NCBI GenBank assembly: GCA_949106495.1 | Contig: CARYZD010000001.1 | Location: 186,001-250,000 of the forward strand | Reading direction: 5' to 3' | DNA from: an uncultured Clostridia bacterium | GTDB taxonomy: Bacteria; Bacillota; Clostridia; TANB77; CAG-465 | DNA: 64,000 bases | In this document: positions 21,298-30,435 of the stretch, piece after piece | How the letters are laid out: every line of letters begins with the position of its first letter | Position numbering within the stretch: position 1 is the first letter of the stretch | Made by a program: the position numbers and the translations under genes | The notes under the pieces: generated by a model | Database searches by the model: none | What the model was told of the DNA's origin: nothing | What the model saw: only the letters and a program-made list of their open reading frames with translations

Positions 21298-22881
21298 TTA
21301 GTCTTTATCTATTTGTTCCTCTAGCATTTTTTTAATATCTTCATCATTTAAATTATCAAATATATTAAATGTTAACTCATCTTTTGGACCATCGTTTTTG
21401 TCTAAATCTACAAGTTTTATTCCACTTTGTGTATTATCTAGCTCTTCTGCTTTATATGAAAGACTTCCTTTTCTTCCTATATGTTCCTCTACAACAGGCT
21501 CATCTAAAAGCTCTACTTTTGGTGGTTCTATTTTAACACTTTCTTGAATATTTTGTTCTGGAAGAGTTTCTTTTTTATCTTCTTGCTCTACTTTAAGGAT
21601 TGTTTTATCTTGTAAATCTGGGTCATCATTATTATTTTTACTTTTTCTTAATTTACAACTTAATACTAATATAATTATAAATTGAATTAATATAACAGAA
21701 TACATTATTACAAGTAAATAATTTTTCTTAACAGCTGCCCAAATATATTTTAAATATGATATAACTAGTTCTTTTTTAGTTTTACTTTCATGTATTTCTT
21801 TTAGATAGTCTTTCATTTCTTTCTGTGCAATTTCTTCACCAGTTGCCTCTTTAACTGTATATTTTATTTTATACTCTTTTGTAGTTGTTCCATCTGGAGC
21901 AGTAACTTTAATAATTATTTCTCCTTCTCCGCTTTGGACTAATTTGTCTGCACCAATAATTTCTACTTTTGCATCTTTATCTTTAGTTGTTGCTGTAATA
22001 CTTATATTTCTTACTGTAGAAAGAATCTCACCTATACTATATTCTAATGATTCAGACTGAAAGGGTTTATCCAAATTATAGTTTTCTACTATTAAATTTT
22101 CAAGATAAGCATTAGACTTTTCTTTATCTGCGCTTTTTGTAACAATAATAGTGTATATTCTATAGTATCCATTTTCGGCAGTAACTTTAATATTTATTTT
22201 ATTATCCCCATCAACTAAATTAGTATTACCTGTAATTTCTACTCTTGCATTAGTATCTTCTGCTCTTGCAAGCACTTCAATTGAGTTAACATTTTCTCCT
22301 ACTGAAATTGCATAATCTGTTATATTTCTTGTAAAGTTTGGTGTAAGACCTTCTTCACTTATTTGTAAATATTTTAAGTAGTTATTTCCACTTGAAGTAT
22401 TTGAATTTGTATTAACATTTCCTGATGTATTAGGATTTGATGTAGGTTTTTCTTGCGGAGTTTCTTGTACCCTTTCTGAAACATTTATCATTTTTTCCGC
22501 TGTAATTGTTCCAAGATTTGTCATATCATTATTTGCACTAGTTACACCATTAGCAACTACAGCTATTCTAGAAGAACCAGCTTTTTTAGCTCTAAATGTA
22601 TACGTTTTAGTAGCTATTCCGTTTGAAGCTTCTGTTTGGTCCCACCAAACATCTTCTTTAAGGCTATCTCCTGATACATATTCAAAAATATTACTATCAT
22701 AAGATACAGATAAATCATCATAAGCTGCAACATTTTGCCCAAAGTTAAAGGTAACTGTTACAGTATCTCCCACATAAATATTAGAATTACCAGTTATACT
22801 TGCAGCATATATACTACTCGTAATAAATAGTATACATGCAAATATCATTATAGTAATTCTTTTTACTAGTCTTTTGTTCAT
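21298..22881 (-). CDS. Membrane-anchored protein with cohesin-like and cadherin-like domains
   Basis: A 527-residue protein: signal peptide (1-26), a cohesin-like beta domain (about 27-135, with IYVGDTVTVTFNFGQNVAAY and YDSNIFEYVSGD), a serine/asparagine/threonine linker, two cadherin-like beta-sandwich domains (about 170-255 and 262-345), a membrane segment (about 391-412) and an acidic cytoplasmic tail. It is the second gene of an operon with a dockerin-bearing glucosaminidase, so it may hold that enzyme at the cell surface. The cohesin call is by pattern only. The ribosome binding site is AGGGGG. Confidence 0.75.
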   Translation of the reverse strand: MNKRLVKRITIMIFACILFITSSIYAASITGNSNIYVGDTVTVTFNFGQNVAAYDDLSVSYDSNIFEYVSGDSLKEDVWWDQTEASNGIATKTYTFRAKKAGSSRIAVVANGVTSANNDMTNLGTITAEKMINVSERVQETPQEKPTSNPNTSGNVNTNSNTSSGNNYLKYLQISEEGLTPNFTRNITDYAISVGENVNSIEVLARAEDTNARVEITGNTNLVDGDNKINIKVTAENGYYRIYTIIVTKSADKEKSNAYLENLIVENYNLDKPFQSESLEYSIGEILSTVRNISITATTKDKDAKVEIIGADKLVQSGEGEIIIKVTAPDGTTTKEYKIKYTVKEATGEEIAQKEMKDYLKEIHESKTKKELVISYLKYIWAAVKKNYLLVIMYSVILIQFIIILVLSCKLRKSKNNNDDPDLQDKTILKVEQEDKKETLPEQNIQESVKIEPPKVELLDEPVVEEHIGRKGSLSYKAEELDNTQSGIKLVDLDKNDGPKDELTFNIFDNLNDEDIKKMLEEQIDKD

Positions 22882-22891
22882 ATATATCCCC

Positions 22892-25147
22892 CTATTGTTC
22901 TATAGTGTACTTTCCTAATATATGTCTTTGAATTTTAAGTAAATCTGCAGCCTTTGGAGCCTGACTTACTTTATCTGTAATTGATGCTTTAATTTGAATA
23001 TCTTTTAGTTTTGTTTTACCTAAAATATATCTTTGAAGCATAAGTAAATCTCTAGCATTAATTGTTCCAGAGCCATCTACATCTCCATATATTAATATCT
23101 CATATTCTTCAATTGTTTTACCATTCTCTTTAAATTGTATTTTAGTACCTGTCCCTACTTTATCTTCATTCTTTAATTGTGTTCCATCAATATTTACAAA
23201 AGACATATCATAATTTGTATTAATTTTAGATTTCATGTTTGATACTAAATTATTATTTAAGTCTATTTTAGATAATATATCATCTTGTAGTCTTAATGAG
23301 CTATCTACATATATACTCTTCTTCTGTGTTGTAACTATAACTTTAGCCTGAGCTGTAAATCCACCTTCTTGAGTTTTGAAAGTAATAGTTGCTTCACCTT
23401 CTTTTTTTGCTGTTATTATATTTCCATCAACACTTACTATATTTAAGTTAGAAGAAGTAATAGTATAGTTTGTATTGTGTGCTGTACTTGGTATTATTCT
23501 AGGATTTATAGCTAAACTATCTCCAACACTTAATACATAGCTATCCTTATCTAAACTAATACCTGTAACTTTATTTGATTGTACATTAACTGTACATATA
23601 GCTGTCTTTCCTTGGTCTTGAGTTGTTGCAGTTATTGTAGCAACACCACTTTTAATTCCTTTTACATTTCCGTTATTATCTACTGTTGCAATATTTGAGT
23701 CTGATGTAGTCCAACTTACATTTTTATTTTCAGCATTATTTGGATTAACTGTTGCTTGAAGTTTTAAAGTATCTCCTACATTTAAATCTGAATATGTTGT
23801 ATTTAAACTTACACTTTGAACTTTATTGTATTTATACTCATAAATCCATTTTTTTAATATATATCCTACTCTTCCATCGTCATATTTAATTTTATCATAA
23901 AGAGTATTTTGACCTATTCCTACTCTTGTAAATTTTGTTCTGTTTGCAGCTCCATCTCTTGTTTCATATAAAACTTCAAGTACACTAGCTACAGTATCTG
24001 GACCTGTTCTAATCCAAAATTCATCTGTAACTCCTGAGTCTGATGGATCATCTAAATATACTCTTGTATTATCTTCTGTAAAATATACTTCATTTGGTAA
24101 AGGCATACTAGCTACTTCATTTGGCATATTTTCGTATACTGGTATATGGAACTCAAAAGAAGAACCAAGCATACCATAACTGTTATATGTATTGTAAGTT
24201 ATACTTGCCTCACTTTTAGGAGCAAATATATTTGTCATATATCCAGTTCCAAGTAACCACTGTGCAGTACCAGGATTATTTACATCAAATCTTTCAAAAT
24301 AAATTGTATCTTGTCCCCATTTTATATACTTACTATATATATAATTTATTCCACCAAGTAGTGATGCGGGTATAGTTGTCCATCCTTGATTTTTAGCATA
24401 ATTTATTCCATTTGTAACTGCAGAGGCATTTGCTGTATCATATGCTCCAATATTAAAGAAGTTATATACTCCATAATCTCCATTTATTAAGCTTCCATTA
24501 ATTATATTCCCACTATTTTCTTGTCTAATTCTTGAAGCAATATGAACTGGATTTATACCAACTTCTTTAGATAGCTTGTATATTAATTCTGCATATGTTG
24601 TGCCTAAATCTTTCCATGTTCCATAGCTTTTATATTGACTTTTATATTGATTTCCCATAGGTGTAGCTGCAAGTACTCCTTGTACAGCATCTACTGTTTG
24701 GGAAGCACTAGAAAAGCTTAATGTTTCAAATTGAAATATTCCACTTTCATTAATAAAATTACGTGGATCAAGAACATATGCTACTCCATCTTTTGATGCT
24801 GTAACATATGAACCATCTTGATAATAGTTTTTTCCATCCCTTTTCCATTCAGATGAAAAAATATCTTCAACTAAACTAATTCCTGCATTTACTTCATATG
24901 ATTCATGAGATAAAACAGTATTCCAATCTAAACCTGTATGAACTGCTTTAAATACCCAACTTGGATGTTTAGCTTTTAAAGCGTTTATATATGGCAGATA
25001 TGAATCTGGAAATTTCTCATCTATATATGATACAGGTAAATTTGTATTTATTGCTGCATCTGTTTCTTGAAAATTTATAGTTGAAGTAATGATACAAATT
25101 ATAACTAATGATATTATTACTTTAAACCCTAATTTTCCTCTTATCAT
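22892..25147 (-). CDS. Dockerin-bearing cell wall N-acetylglucosaminidase
   Basis: A 751-residue exported protein: signal segment (about 9-31), a glucosaminidase domain of the LytD/GH73 type (about 45-345, with ASRIRQENSGNIINGSLING), a bacterial SH3-like region (about 355-445), two Ig-like BIG2 domains (about 450-610, with SVSLNTTYSDLNVGDTLKLQ and WTTSDSNIATVD) and a C-terminal dockerin with calcium loop GDVDGSGTINARDLLMLQRY. It probably cleaves peptidoglycan glycan strands for cell separation or turnover. The gene for the cohesin-like protein follows after 10 bases. Confidence 0.85.
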   Translation of the reverse strand: MIRGKLGFKVIISLVIICIITSTINFQETDAAINTNLPVSYIDEKFPDSYLPYINALKAKHPSWVFKAVHTGLDWNTVLSHESYEVNAGISLVEDIFSSEWKRDGKNYYQDGSYVTASKDGVAYVLDPRNFINESGIFQFETLSFSSASQTVDAVQGVLAATPMGNQYKSQYKSYGTWKDLGTTYAELIYKLSKEVGINPVHIASRIRQENSGNIINGSLINGDYGVYNFFNIGAYDTANASAVTNGINYAKNQGWTTIPASLLGGINYIYSKYIKWGQDTIYFERFDVNNPGTAQWLLGTGYMTNIFAPKSEASITYNTYNSYGMLGSSFEFHIPVYENMPNEVASMPLPNEVYFTEDNTRVYLDDPSDSGVTDEFWIRTGPDTVASVLEVLYETRDGAANRTKFTRVGIGQNTLYDKIKYDDGRVGYILKKWIYEYKYNKVQSVSLNTTYSDLNVGDTLKLQATVNPNNAENKNVSWTTSDSNIATVDNNGNVKGIKSGVATITATTQDQGKTAICTVNVQSNKVTGISLDKDSYVLSVGDSLAINPRIIPSTAHNTNYTITSSNLNIVSVDGNIITAKKEGEATITFKTQEGGFTAQAKVIVTTQKKSIYVDSSLRLQDDILSKIDLNNNLVSNMKSKINTNYDMSFVNIDGTQLKNEDKVGTGTKIQFKENGKTIEEYEILIYGDVDGSGTINARDLLMLQRYILGKTKLKDIQIKASITDKVSQAPKAADLLKIQRHILGKYTIEQ

Positions 25148-25333
25148 TTCTCCCCCTTATGACAAAATTCGTCATTATATACAAAATTATATCATAAACA
25201 AATACTTTGTCAAAGTATTTTATATAATTGTAATACCTATTTTACAATTTTCACATTATTTACATATTAGATATATAAGTATATTTCCAAAAACAACCAA
25301 TTACATAATATATTTATATCCAAATTTTGTCAT

Positions 25334-25362
25334 TTGACAATAAAAATAACATATAATATAAT
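25334..25362 (+). promoter_or_regulatory. Promoter of glmS
   Basis: TTGACA (25334-25339) and TATAAT (25357-25362) with 17 bases between, a consensus promoter. The leader that follows contains the glmS ribozyme. Confidence 0.85.
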
Positions 25363-25399
25363 GAGTAAAAGTGTAAATTTTGATGGAGGTGAAAAAGAA

Positions 25400-25522
25400 G
25401 CAAAATTTAGGACTTAGCGCATGGACATATTAATATGTTGACGAGGACGATAGTTATCGAAAATATCAGCGGATGCTATCACGGTTAGATTAGTAATCGT
25501 AAGAATATAGTCAAAAAGCAAA
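25400..25522 (+). ncRNA. glmS ribozyme (glucosamine-6-phosphate-activated)
   Basis: The leader of glmS contains the ribozyme core: TTAGCGC with the cleavage site between A25416 and G25417, a P2 stem (ACATAT/ATATGT), GACGAGGACGATAG, TATCGAAAATATCAGCGGATG and the 3' P3.1/P4 part ending near AGTCAAAAAGC. When glucosamine-6-phosphate is high the RNA cuts itself and glmS mRNA is degraded, giving feedback control of amino-sugar synthesis. Confidence 0.93.
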
Positions 25523-25609
25523 ATCTCTATTGTAACAAAACTATATTCACACTAATAAAATATATAGATTGTACATTGAAAATTACAAAATATTTAGGAG
25601 GTTATTAAT

Positions 25610-27418
25610 ATGTGTGGAATTATTGGATACACTACTAGAAAAAATAATTCAGTAGAGGTGGCTCTAAGTGGCCTTAAAAACTTAGAATATAGAGGTTATG
25701 ACTCTTCAGGTATTGCATTTTTTGACGGAGAAAAAATGGATATCATAAAATCTAAAGGAAAAATTTCTAATTTAGATGATAAACTTTCAAACTTTAACAC
25801 AAACTCTTGTTGTGCAATTGCACATACTAGATGGGCAACTCACGGAGAACCAAATGAAACAAATGCTCACCCTCATCAAGTTGGAAAAGTAACGCTTGTT
25901 CATAATGGAATAATTGAAAATTATTCAGTATTAAAAGATGAACTTCTTAAAAATGGTTATACTTTTAAAAGTGAAACTGATACTGAAGTTGCAGCAGCAT
26001 ACTTAGATTATTGCTACTCAAAAACTCAAGATAAGTTACAAGCACTTGTTGATGCTTGTAAAGCTTTTAGGGGTTCATATGCTTTTGACGTGGTTTATGA
26101 AGATGAACCTACTACAATTTATGCAACAAGAAAGGATAGTCCACTTGTTATTGGATATTCACATGATGGAAACTTTGCAGCCTCAGATATATCTGCTATT
26201 TTAAATTATACAAATAAGTATTCTTTAATTGAAGAAGGTGAATTTGTAAAAGTAACAAAAGATATTGTTACTTTTTATAATAAAGATTTACATGAAATTG
26301 AGAAAAAATCTGAAACAGCAACATGGGATGCTGCTCAATATCAAAAAAATGGATATGAACATTTTATGCTAAAAGAAATTTATGAACAACCAAAAGCTAT
26401 TTCTGATATTTTTAATAGATACTACACAAATTGTTCATACAAAGATTTAGATTTTTCTAAATTTGATAAGATACATATTGTAGCTTGTGGAAGTGCAATG
26501 CATGCTTCTCTTGTTGGAAAATATTTATTACAAACATATGGTAAAATTCCAGTAATGGTTGAAATTGCATCAGAATATAGATATTCGGAAGAACTAATTA
26601 CTCCTTCTACTCTACTTATTGTAGTTTCCCAATCTGGAGAAACAGCTGATACATTAGCTGCTTTAAGACTTGCTAAAGAAAAAGGTGCATATGTTGTAGG
26701 TATAGTAAACGCTGTAGGTTCCACTATTGCAAGAGAGGTAGATAAATGTATCTATACTTATGCAGGACCTGAAATTGCTGTTGCAACAACTAAAGGATAT
26801 ACTTCTCAAGTTGCAGTCTTTTCTACTCTAGCTTTAATGGCTATGGAGCAAAAAGGACTTTTAGACAAAAATATAGAGAAATTGATAAAAAATGATATGT
26901 TAAATATAGAAGAAAAAATAAACTCTGTTATATCTAATAGAGAAAAATATTTAGAAATAGCAAATCAAATATATAAACATAATGATCTATTCTTTATTGG
27001 TAGAGGAATTGATTCAACTGTTTGTATGGAAGGCTCTTTAAAACTAAAAGAGATTTCATATATGCACTCAGAATCTTATAGTGCTGGAGAATTAAAACAT
27101 GGTACTATTTCTTTAATAGATAAAGGTACTCCTGTTATATCAATTGCAACTGACGAAAAATTATTTGAAAAGACAGTTAGCAATATAAAAGAAACAAAAG
27201 CTAGAGGCTCATTCTCTATTTTTGTTACAACAGAAAATCATATAGATAATTGTGATGAATTTGCTGATGAAGTTATCATACTACCAAAAGCAACAGACTT
27301 TACAGAGCCAATACTTACAGTAATTGCTCTTCAACTTGTAGCTTATGAAACAGCTAAATTAAGAGGCTGTGATATAGATAAGCCAAGAAATCTTGCAAAA
27401 TCTGTTACAGTAGAATAA
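25610..27418 (+). CDS. glmS: Glutamine--fructose-6-phosphate aminotransferase
   Basis: A 602-residue enzyme of standard length: glutaminase domain from Cys2 (MCGIIGYTTRKN, with ECD motifs AHTRWATHGEPNETNAHPH), and two SIS isomerase domains (ACGSAMHAS near 300, SQSGETADTLAALRLAKEKG near 344), ending DIDKPRNLAKSVTVE. It makes glucosamine-6-phosphate from fructose-6-phosphate and glutamine, the first step to peptidoglycan and teichoic acid precursors. It is controlled by the ribozyme in its leader. Confidence 0.98.
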   Translation: MCGIIGYTTRKNNSVEVALSGLKNLEYRGYDSSGIAFFDGEKMDIIKSKGKISNLDDKLSNFNTNSCCAIAHTRWATHGEPNETNAHPHQVGKVTLVHNGIIENYSVLKDELLKNGYTFKSETDTEVAAAYLDYCYSKTQDKLQALVDACKAFRGSYAFDVVYEDEPTTIYATRKDSPLVIGYSHDGNFAASDISAILNYTNKYSLIEEGEFVKVTKDIVTFYNKDLHEIEKKSETATWDAAQYQKNGYEHFMLKEIYEQPKAISDIFNRYYTNCSYKDLDFSKFDKIHIVACGSAMHASLVGKYLLQTYGKIPVMVEIASEYRYSEELITPSTLLIVVSQSGETADTLAALRLAKEKGAYVVGIVNAVGSTIAREVDKCIYTYAGPEIAVATTKGYTSQVAVFSTLALMAMEQKGLLDKNIEKLIKNDMLNIEEKINSVISNREKYLEIANQIYKHNDLFFIGRGIDSTVCMEGSLKLKEISYMHSESYSAGELKHGTISLIDKGTPVISIATDEKLFEKTVSNIKETKARGSFSIFVTTENHIDNCDEFADEVIILPKATDFTEPILTVIALQLVAYETAKLRGCDIDKPRNLAKSVTVE

Positions 27419-27431
27419 TCTAAAATTAATT

Positions 27432-27466
27432 AAGAGTATAATGTTTTTTACATTGTACTCTTTTTT
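27432..27466 (+). terminator. Terminator of glmS
   Basis: AAGAGTATAATG pairs with CATTGTACTCTT (one U-G) around TTTTTTA and is followed by a T-run. Confidence 0.85.
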
Positions 27467-27568
27467 ATTTTGTCTCTTATTGACTTTTATGTAATCTGAT
27501 GATAAAATACTATGCGTATTTTAATATAATATCTTGAAATTAATATTATTAAGATTGGAGGGATTTAT

Positions 27569-29447
27569 TTGAAAAAATCTAAAAAAACTTACAAACATAT
27601 TTTAAATATATTTTTACTTTGCATTTTAACAATAATTATATTTTTAGGTACAACTTTTATACCATATATTACTATTACATATAATTCATATAAAAAACGG
27701 TTTTGATACCTCTAGAATAGATGTAGAAAAGGTACCTCATATATATGATAGAAATGGTAATTTAATTGCTATAATGTATGGATATTATGATAATAATAAG
27801 GAAAATTTTATTCCTACATATTCAAGTGTTTATACTGATATAACTTCATTGCCTAAATATGTATCTGATGCATTTATTGCAATTGAGGATGAAACCTTCT
27901 ATGATAATAGTGGTATATCTCTAAACAGACTTTTATATGCAACATTTAACTATATTATAAAAGGAGATTCTTCATTTGGTGGAAGCACTATTACTCAGCA
28001 ATTAATTAAAGTAACATCAGGGGATGCTTCTCACTCTCCTAATAGGAAGGCTAGAGAAATTGGAAGTGCTTTATATATTACAGATAATTGGTCAAAAACT
28101 AAAATATTAGGTAGCTATATGAATCTTGTATATTATGGTAATAATGCTTACGGAATTTATGAAGCTTCTAAAACATATTTTAATACTGAACCTCAAAACT
28201 TAAATATTGCTCAATCTGCAATACTTGCCTCTATTCCAAATTCACCAGAAAACTTAAATCCATATGGTTCCGATACTAATAAAACAAAACTATTTAATAG
28301 ACAAAAACTAGTATTAAAAAAAATGTTAGAATTAGGACTCATTACAGAAACAGAATATAGCGAGGCTACTAATTTTAATATTGAATTTAATAATGGTTCA
28401 TTAAGTATTGTGAAAAATAATCCAGCTATAAGCTCATATTTAAATGTTGCATTTTCACAAGCAATTGATGTAGTAAAAGAACATTCATCTTGTAGTAATT
28501 CTGAGGCAATAGATTTAATTTTAAATAACAATACAAAAATATATTTAAATTTAGATGTTGATTTTCAAAATAAAGCATATGAAATTGCAAAATCTAATTA
28601 TACAGAATATCCCAATTTAGAACTTGGTGGTGCTATAACAAGTAAATCTGGTGAGGTTCTTGCAATAATTGGTTCTAGGACAGATTCACAACTTAATCAT
28701 GCATATAATATAAAAAGACAAACTGGTTCTGCAATAAAACCACTTAGTGTTTATGGTCCAGCATATGACATGGGTATACTTACTCCTAATAGTTATGTGA
28801 TAGATGAACCTGTAAGTGTAACTATATCATCCAAAACTTGGAATGTTACAAATGCAAGTAATACATTCAAAGGTACAGTTACAGTAAATGATGCTATTGC
28901 ATTTTCATTAAACACTGTAGCAGTTACTACTCTTGAAGAAGTTGGACTTTTAAAATCATATGAATATTTACAAAAATTTGGTATAACATCTATAGATAAA
29001 AAGAATGATATGTATTATCCTTGCCTTGCTCTTGGGGGATTAACAAAAGGTGTTTCTCCATATGAGATGACACAAGCATATAATGCCTTAAGTAATGATG
29101 GTACATTTAGAAATATTTCAACAATAAACCATATTGATATTCAAGGAAAAACTATTACTAAAAATAAAAATGAACATCAAGTAATATCCATAGATGCTGC
29201 AAATATGTTAAAAACATCATTAAATGCTGCAGCAAGATATGGTACTGGAAAAACTGCAAATTTAAATAATGTAAAAACATATTTAAAAACTGGTACAACA
29301 AACAATGTAAAAGATATTTGGACATGTGGTTTTACAGATGATATTACAGCTTGTCTTTGGGCAGGATTCGATACACCTGAAAAAATTCCAATATATAATG
29401 TAAATACTGTTTGGAAACAACTAGTTGAATATTATTACAACAGATAA
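27569..29447 (+). CDS. Class A penicillin-binding protein, frameshifted near N-terminus
   Basis: The long intact frame (ATG at 27774, 557 residues) has the glycosyltransferase motifs AIEDETFYDNSGIS and GGSTITQQ (69-76) and the transpeptidase SxxK (TGSAIKP, S319) and KTGTTNN. The usual start, cytoplasmic tail and membrane segment are in another frame, from a TTG at 27569 behind GGAGGG, reading to a stop shortly after a run of six A (27692-27697). Removing one A joins both parts as ...SYKNGFDTSRIDVEKVPHI, a normal class A PBP of about 625 residues. It is either a recent mutation, a phase-variable site or a sequencing error. Confidence 0.85.
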
Positions 29448-29450
29448 GAC

Positions 29451-29484
29451 AAATGACATTAACTTTTTTGGGTTAATGTCATTT
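29451..29484. terminator. Bidirectional terminator between PBP and sortase genes
   Basis: AAATGACATTAAC pairs perfectly with GTTAATGTCATTT around an 8-base loop, with T-rich flanks in both directions. It serves the convergent PBP and sortase genes. Confidence 0.85.
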
Positions 29485-29492
29485 ATCTTTTA

Positions 29493-30368
29493 CTATTTTT
29501 TATTTTTTTGTCTTTTTATAATAGTTAAGACATTTAATATTATTAAAAGAATAATAATTATTAATGTAATACTAAACATTATTTTATTTCTTTTAATAAA
29601 GTCAATATAACTAGATACTTTTGAATTTTTTACTACTTCTTCTTTATTTATAATATCATTGTTATTATTAGTTTCTTCTATTTCTTCATTTTGTACTTTT
29701 TCAGCTTTTACTAAAAGTCTATGTGTATTAACAGCTTTTGGTGTACATGTAACAAGAGTTACTAAACATCTATCATTTTCTATCCTTAAATCTTTAGTAT
29801 TCTCTGGTAATACTATATTTATATCTACTACTTTATATTTAGTCTTTGTGCCATAAAATGTTATATAAAATTCATCATCAATACTTAATTTATCTATATT
29901 ATCAAAAATTTCAGCTCTAGATATTCCTGTATGACCTGCTAAAATAGAATGAGTATTTAAATCTCCATTAGGTAATGATGTATTTTCCATATGAGCAACT
30001 CCTTTAGTTAAGTTCTCTGTTGTAACTCCTTCATATATGGGCAATTCTATATTTATTTTAGGAATATTTATATAACCTATCATTTCTCCTAAATCTAAAA
30101 AATTATATGAGCTAATCTTATTTTCATCTTTTGCATCTAAATAGTCACTATCTATTATATTAGTATCAATAGAATTATTAGTATTAAACTCTTCTGCTTT
30201 TTTCTTTTTTTCTTCTAACTCTTTTTCTTCCATAATTGCAAGTTCTTTTTGATAATCATATATGCTTTCTGTTTGATTCATATATGATAAAAATCTTGTA
30301 TAAATCGGATATATAATACAAATAAATCCTATTATATATAATAAAATTGTTATAAAGTTATTTTTCAT
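29493..30368 (-). CDS. Class C-type sortase (pilin polymerase)
   Basis: A 291-residue sortase with an N-terminal membrane segment (about 7-26), a long charged lid region, the catalytic domain with H146 (ILAGHTG), C208 (TLVTC) and R217 (NTHRLLV), and a second C-terminal membrane segment (about 261-283). Two membrane segments and the TLVTCTP motif are typical of class C sortases that link pilin subunits. It directly follows the pilin gene with 67 bases between, so the two form a minimal pilus operon. The ribosome binding site is AAAGGTG. Confidence 0.92.
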   Translation of the reverse strand: MKNNFITILLYIIGFICIIYPIYTRFLSYMNQTESIYDYQKELAIMEEKELEEKKKKAEEFNTNNSIDTNIIDSDYLDAKDENKISSYNFLDLGEMIGYINIPKINIELPIYEGVTTENLTKGVAHMENTSLPNGDLNTHSILAGHTGISRAEIFDNIDKLSIDDEFYITFYGTKTKYKVVDINIVLPENTKDLRIENDRCLVTLVTCTPKAVNTHRLLVKAEKVQNEEIEETNNNNDIINKEEVVKNSKVSSYIDFIKRNKIMFSITLIIIILLIILNVLTIIKRQKNKK

Positions 30369-30385
30369 ATAAGCACCTTTAAAAT

Positions 30386-30425
30386 TATAAATAAAAGAAT
30401 AACTAGTTTATTCTAATTATTCTTT
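30386..30425 (-). other. AT-rich hairpin between pilin and sortase genes
   Basis: AAGAATAA (30396-30403) and TTATTCTT (30417-30424) can pair with an AT-rich loop. It may reduce read-through from the abundant pilin to the sortase gene. Confidence 0.35.
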
Positions 30426-30435
30426 TATTATTTTC

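Noticed and set aside
27688..27705. Programmed -1 ribosomal frameshift at the AAAAAAC sequence in the PBP gene
   Set aside because: Joining the two frames needs a +1 shift (one base skipped), and the zero-frame codons do not line up with a -1 slippery heptamer. A1-base indel is simpler.
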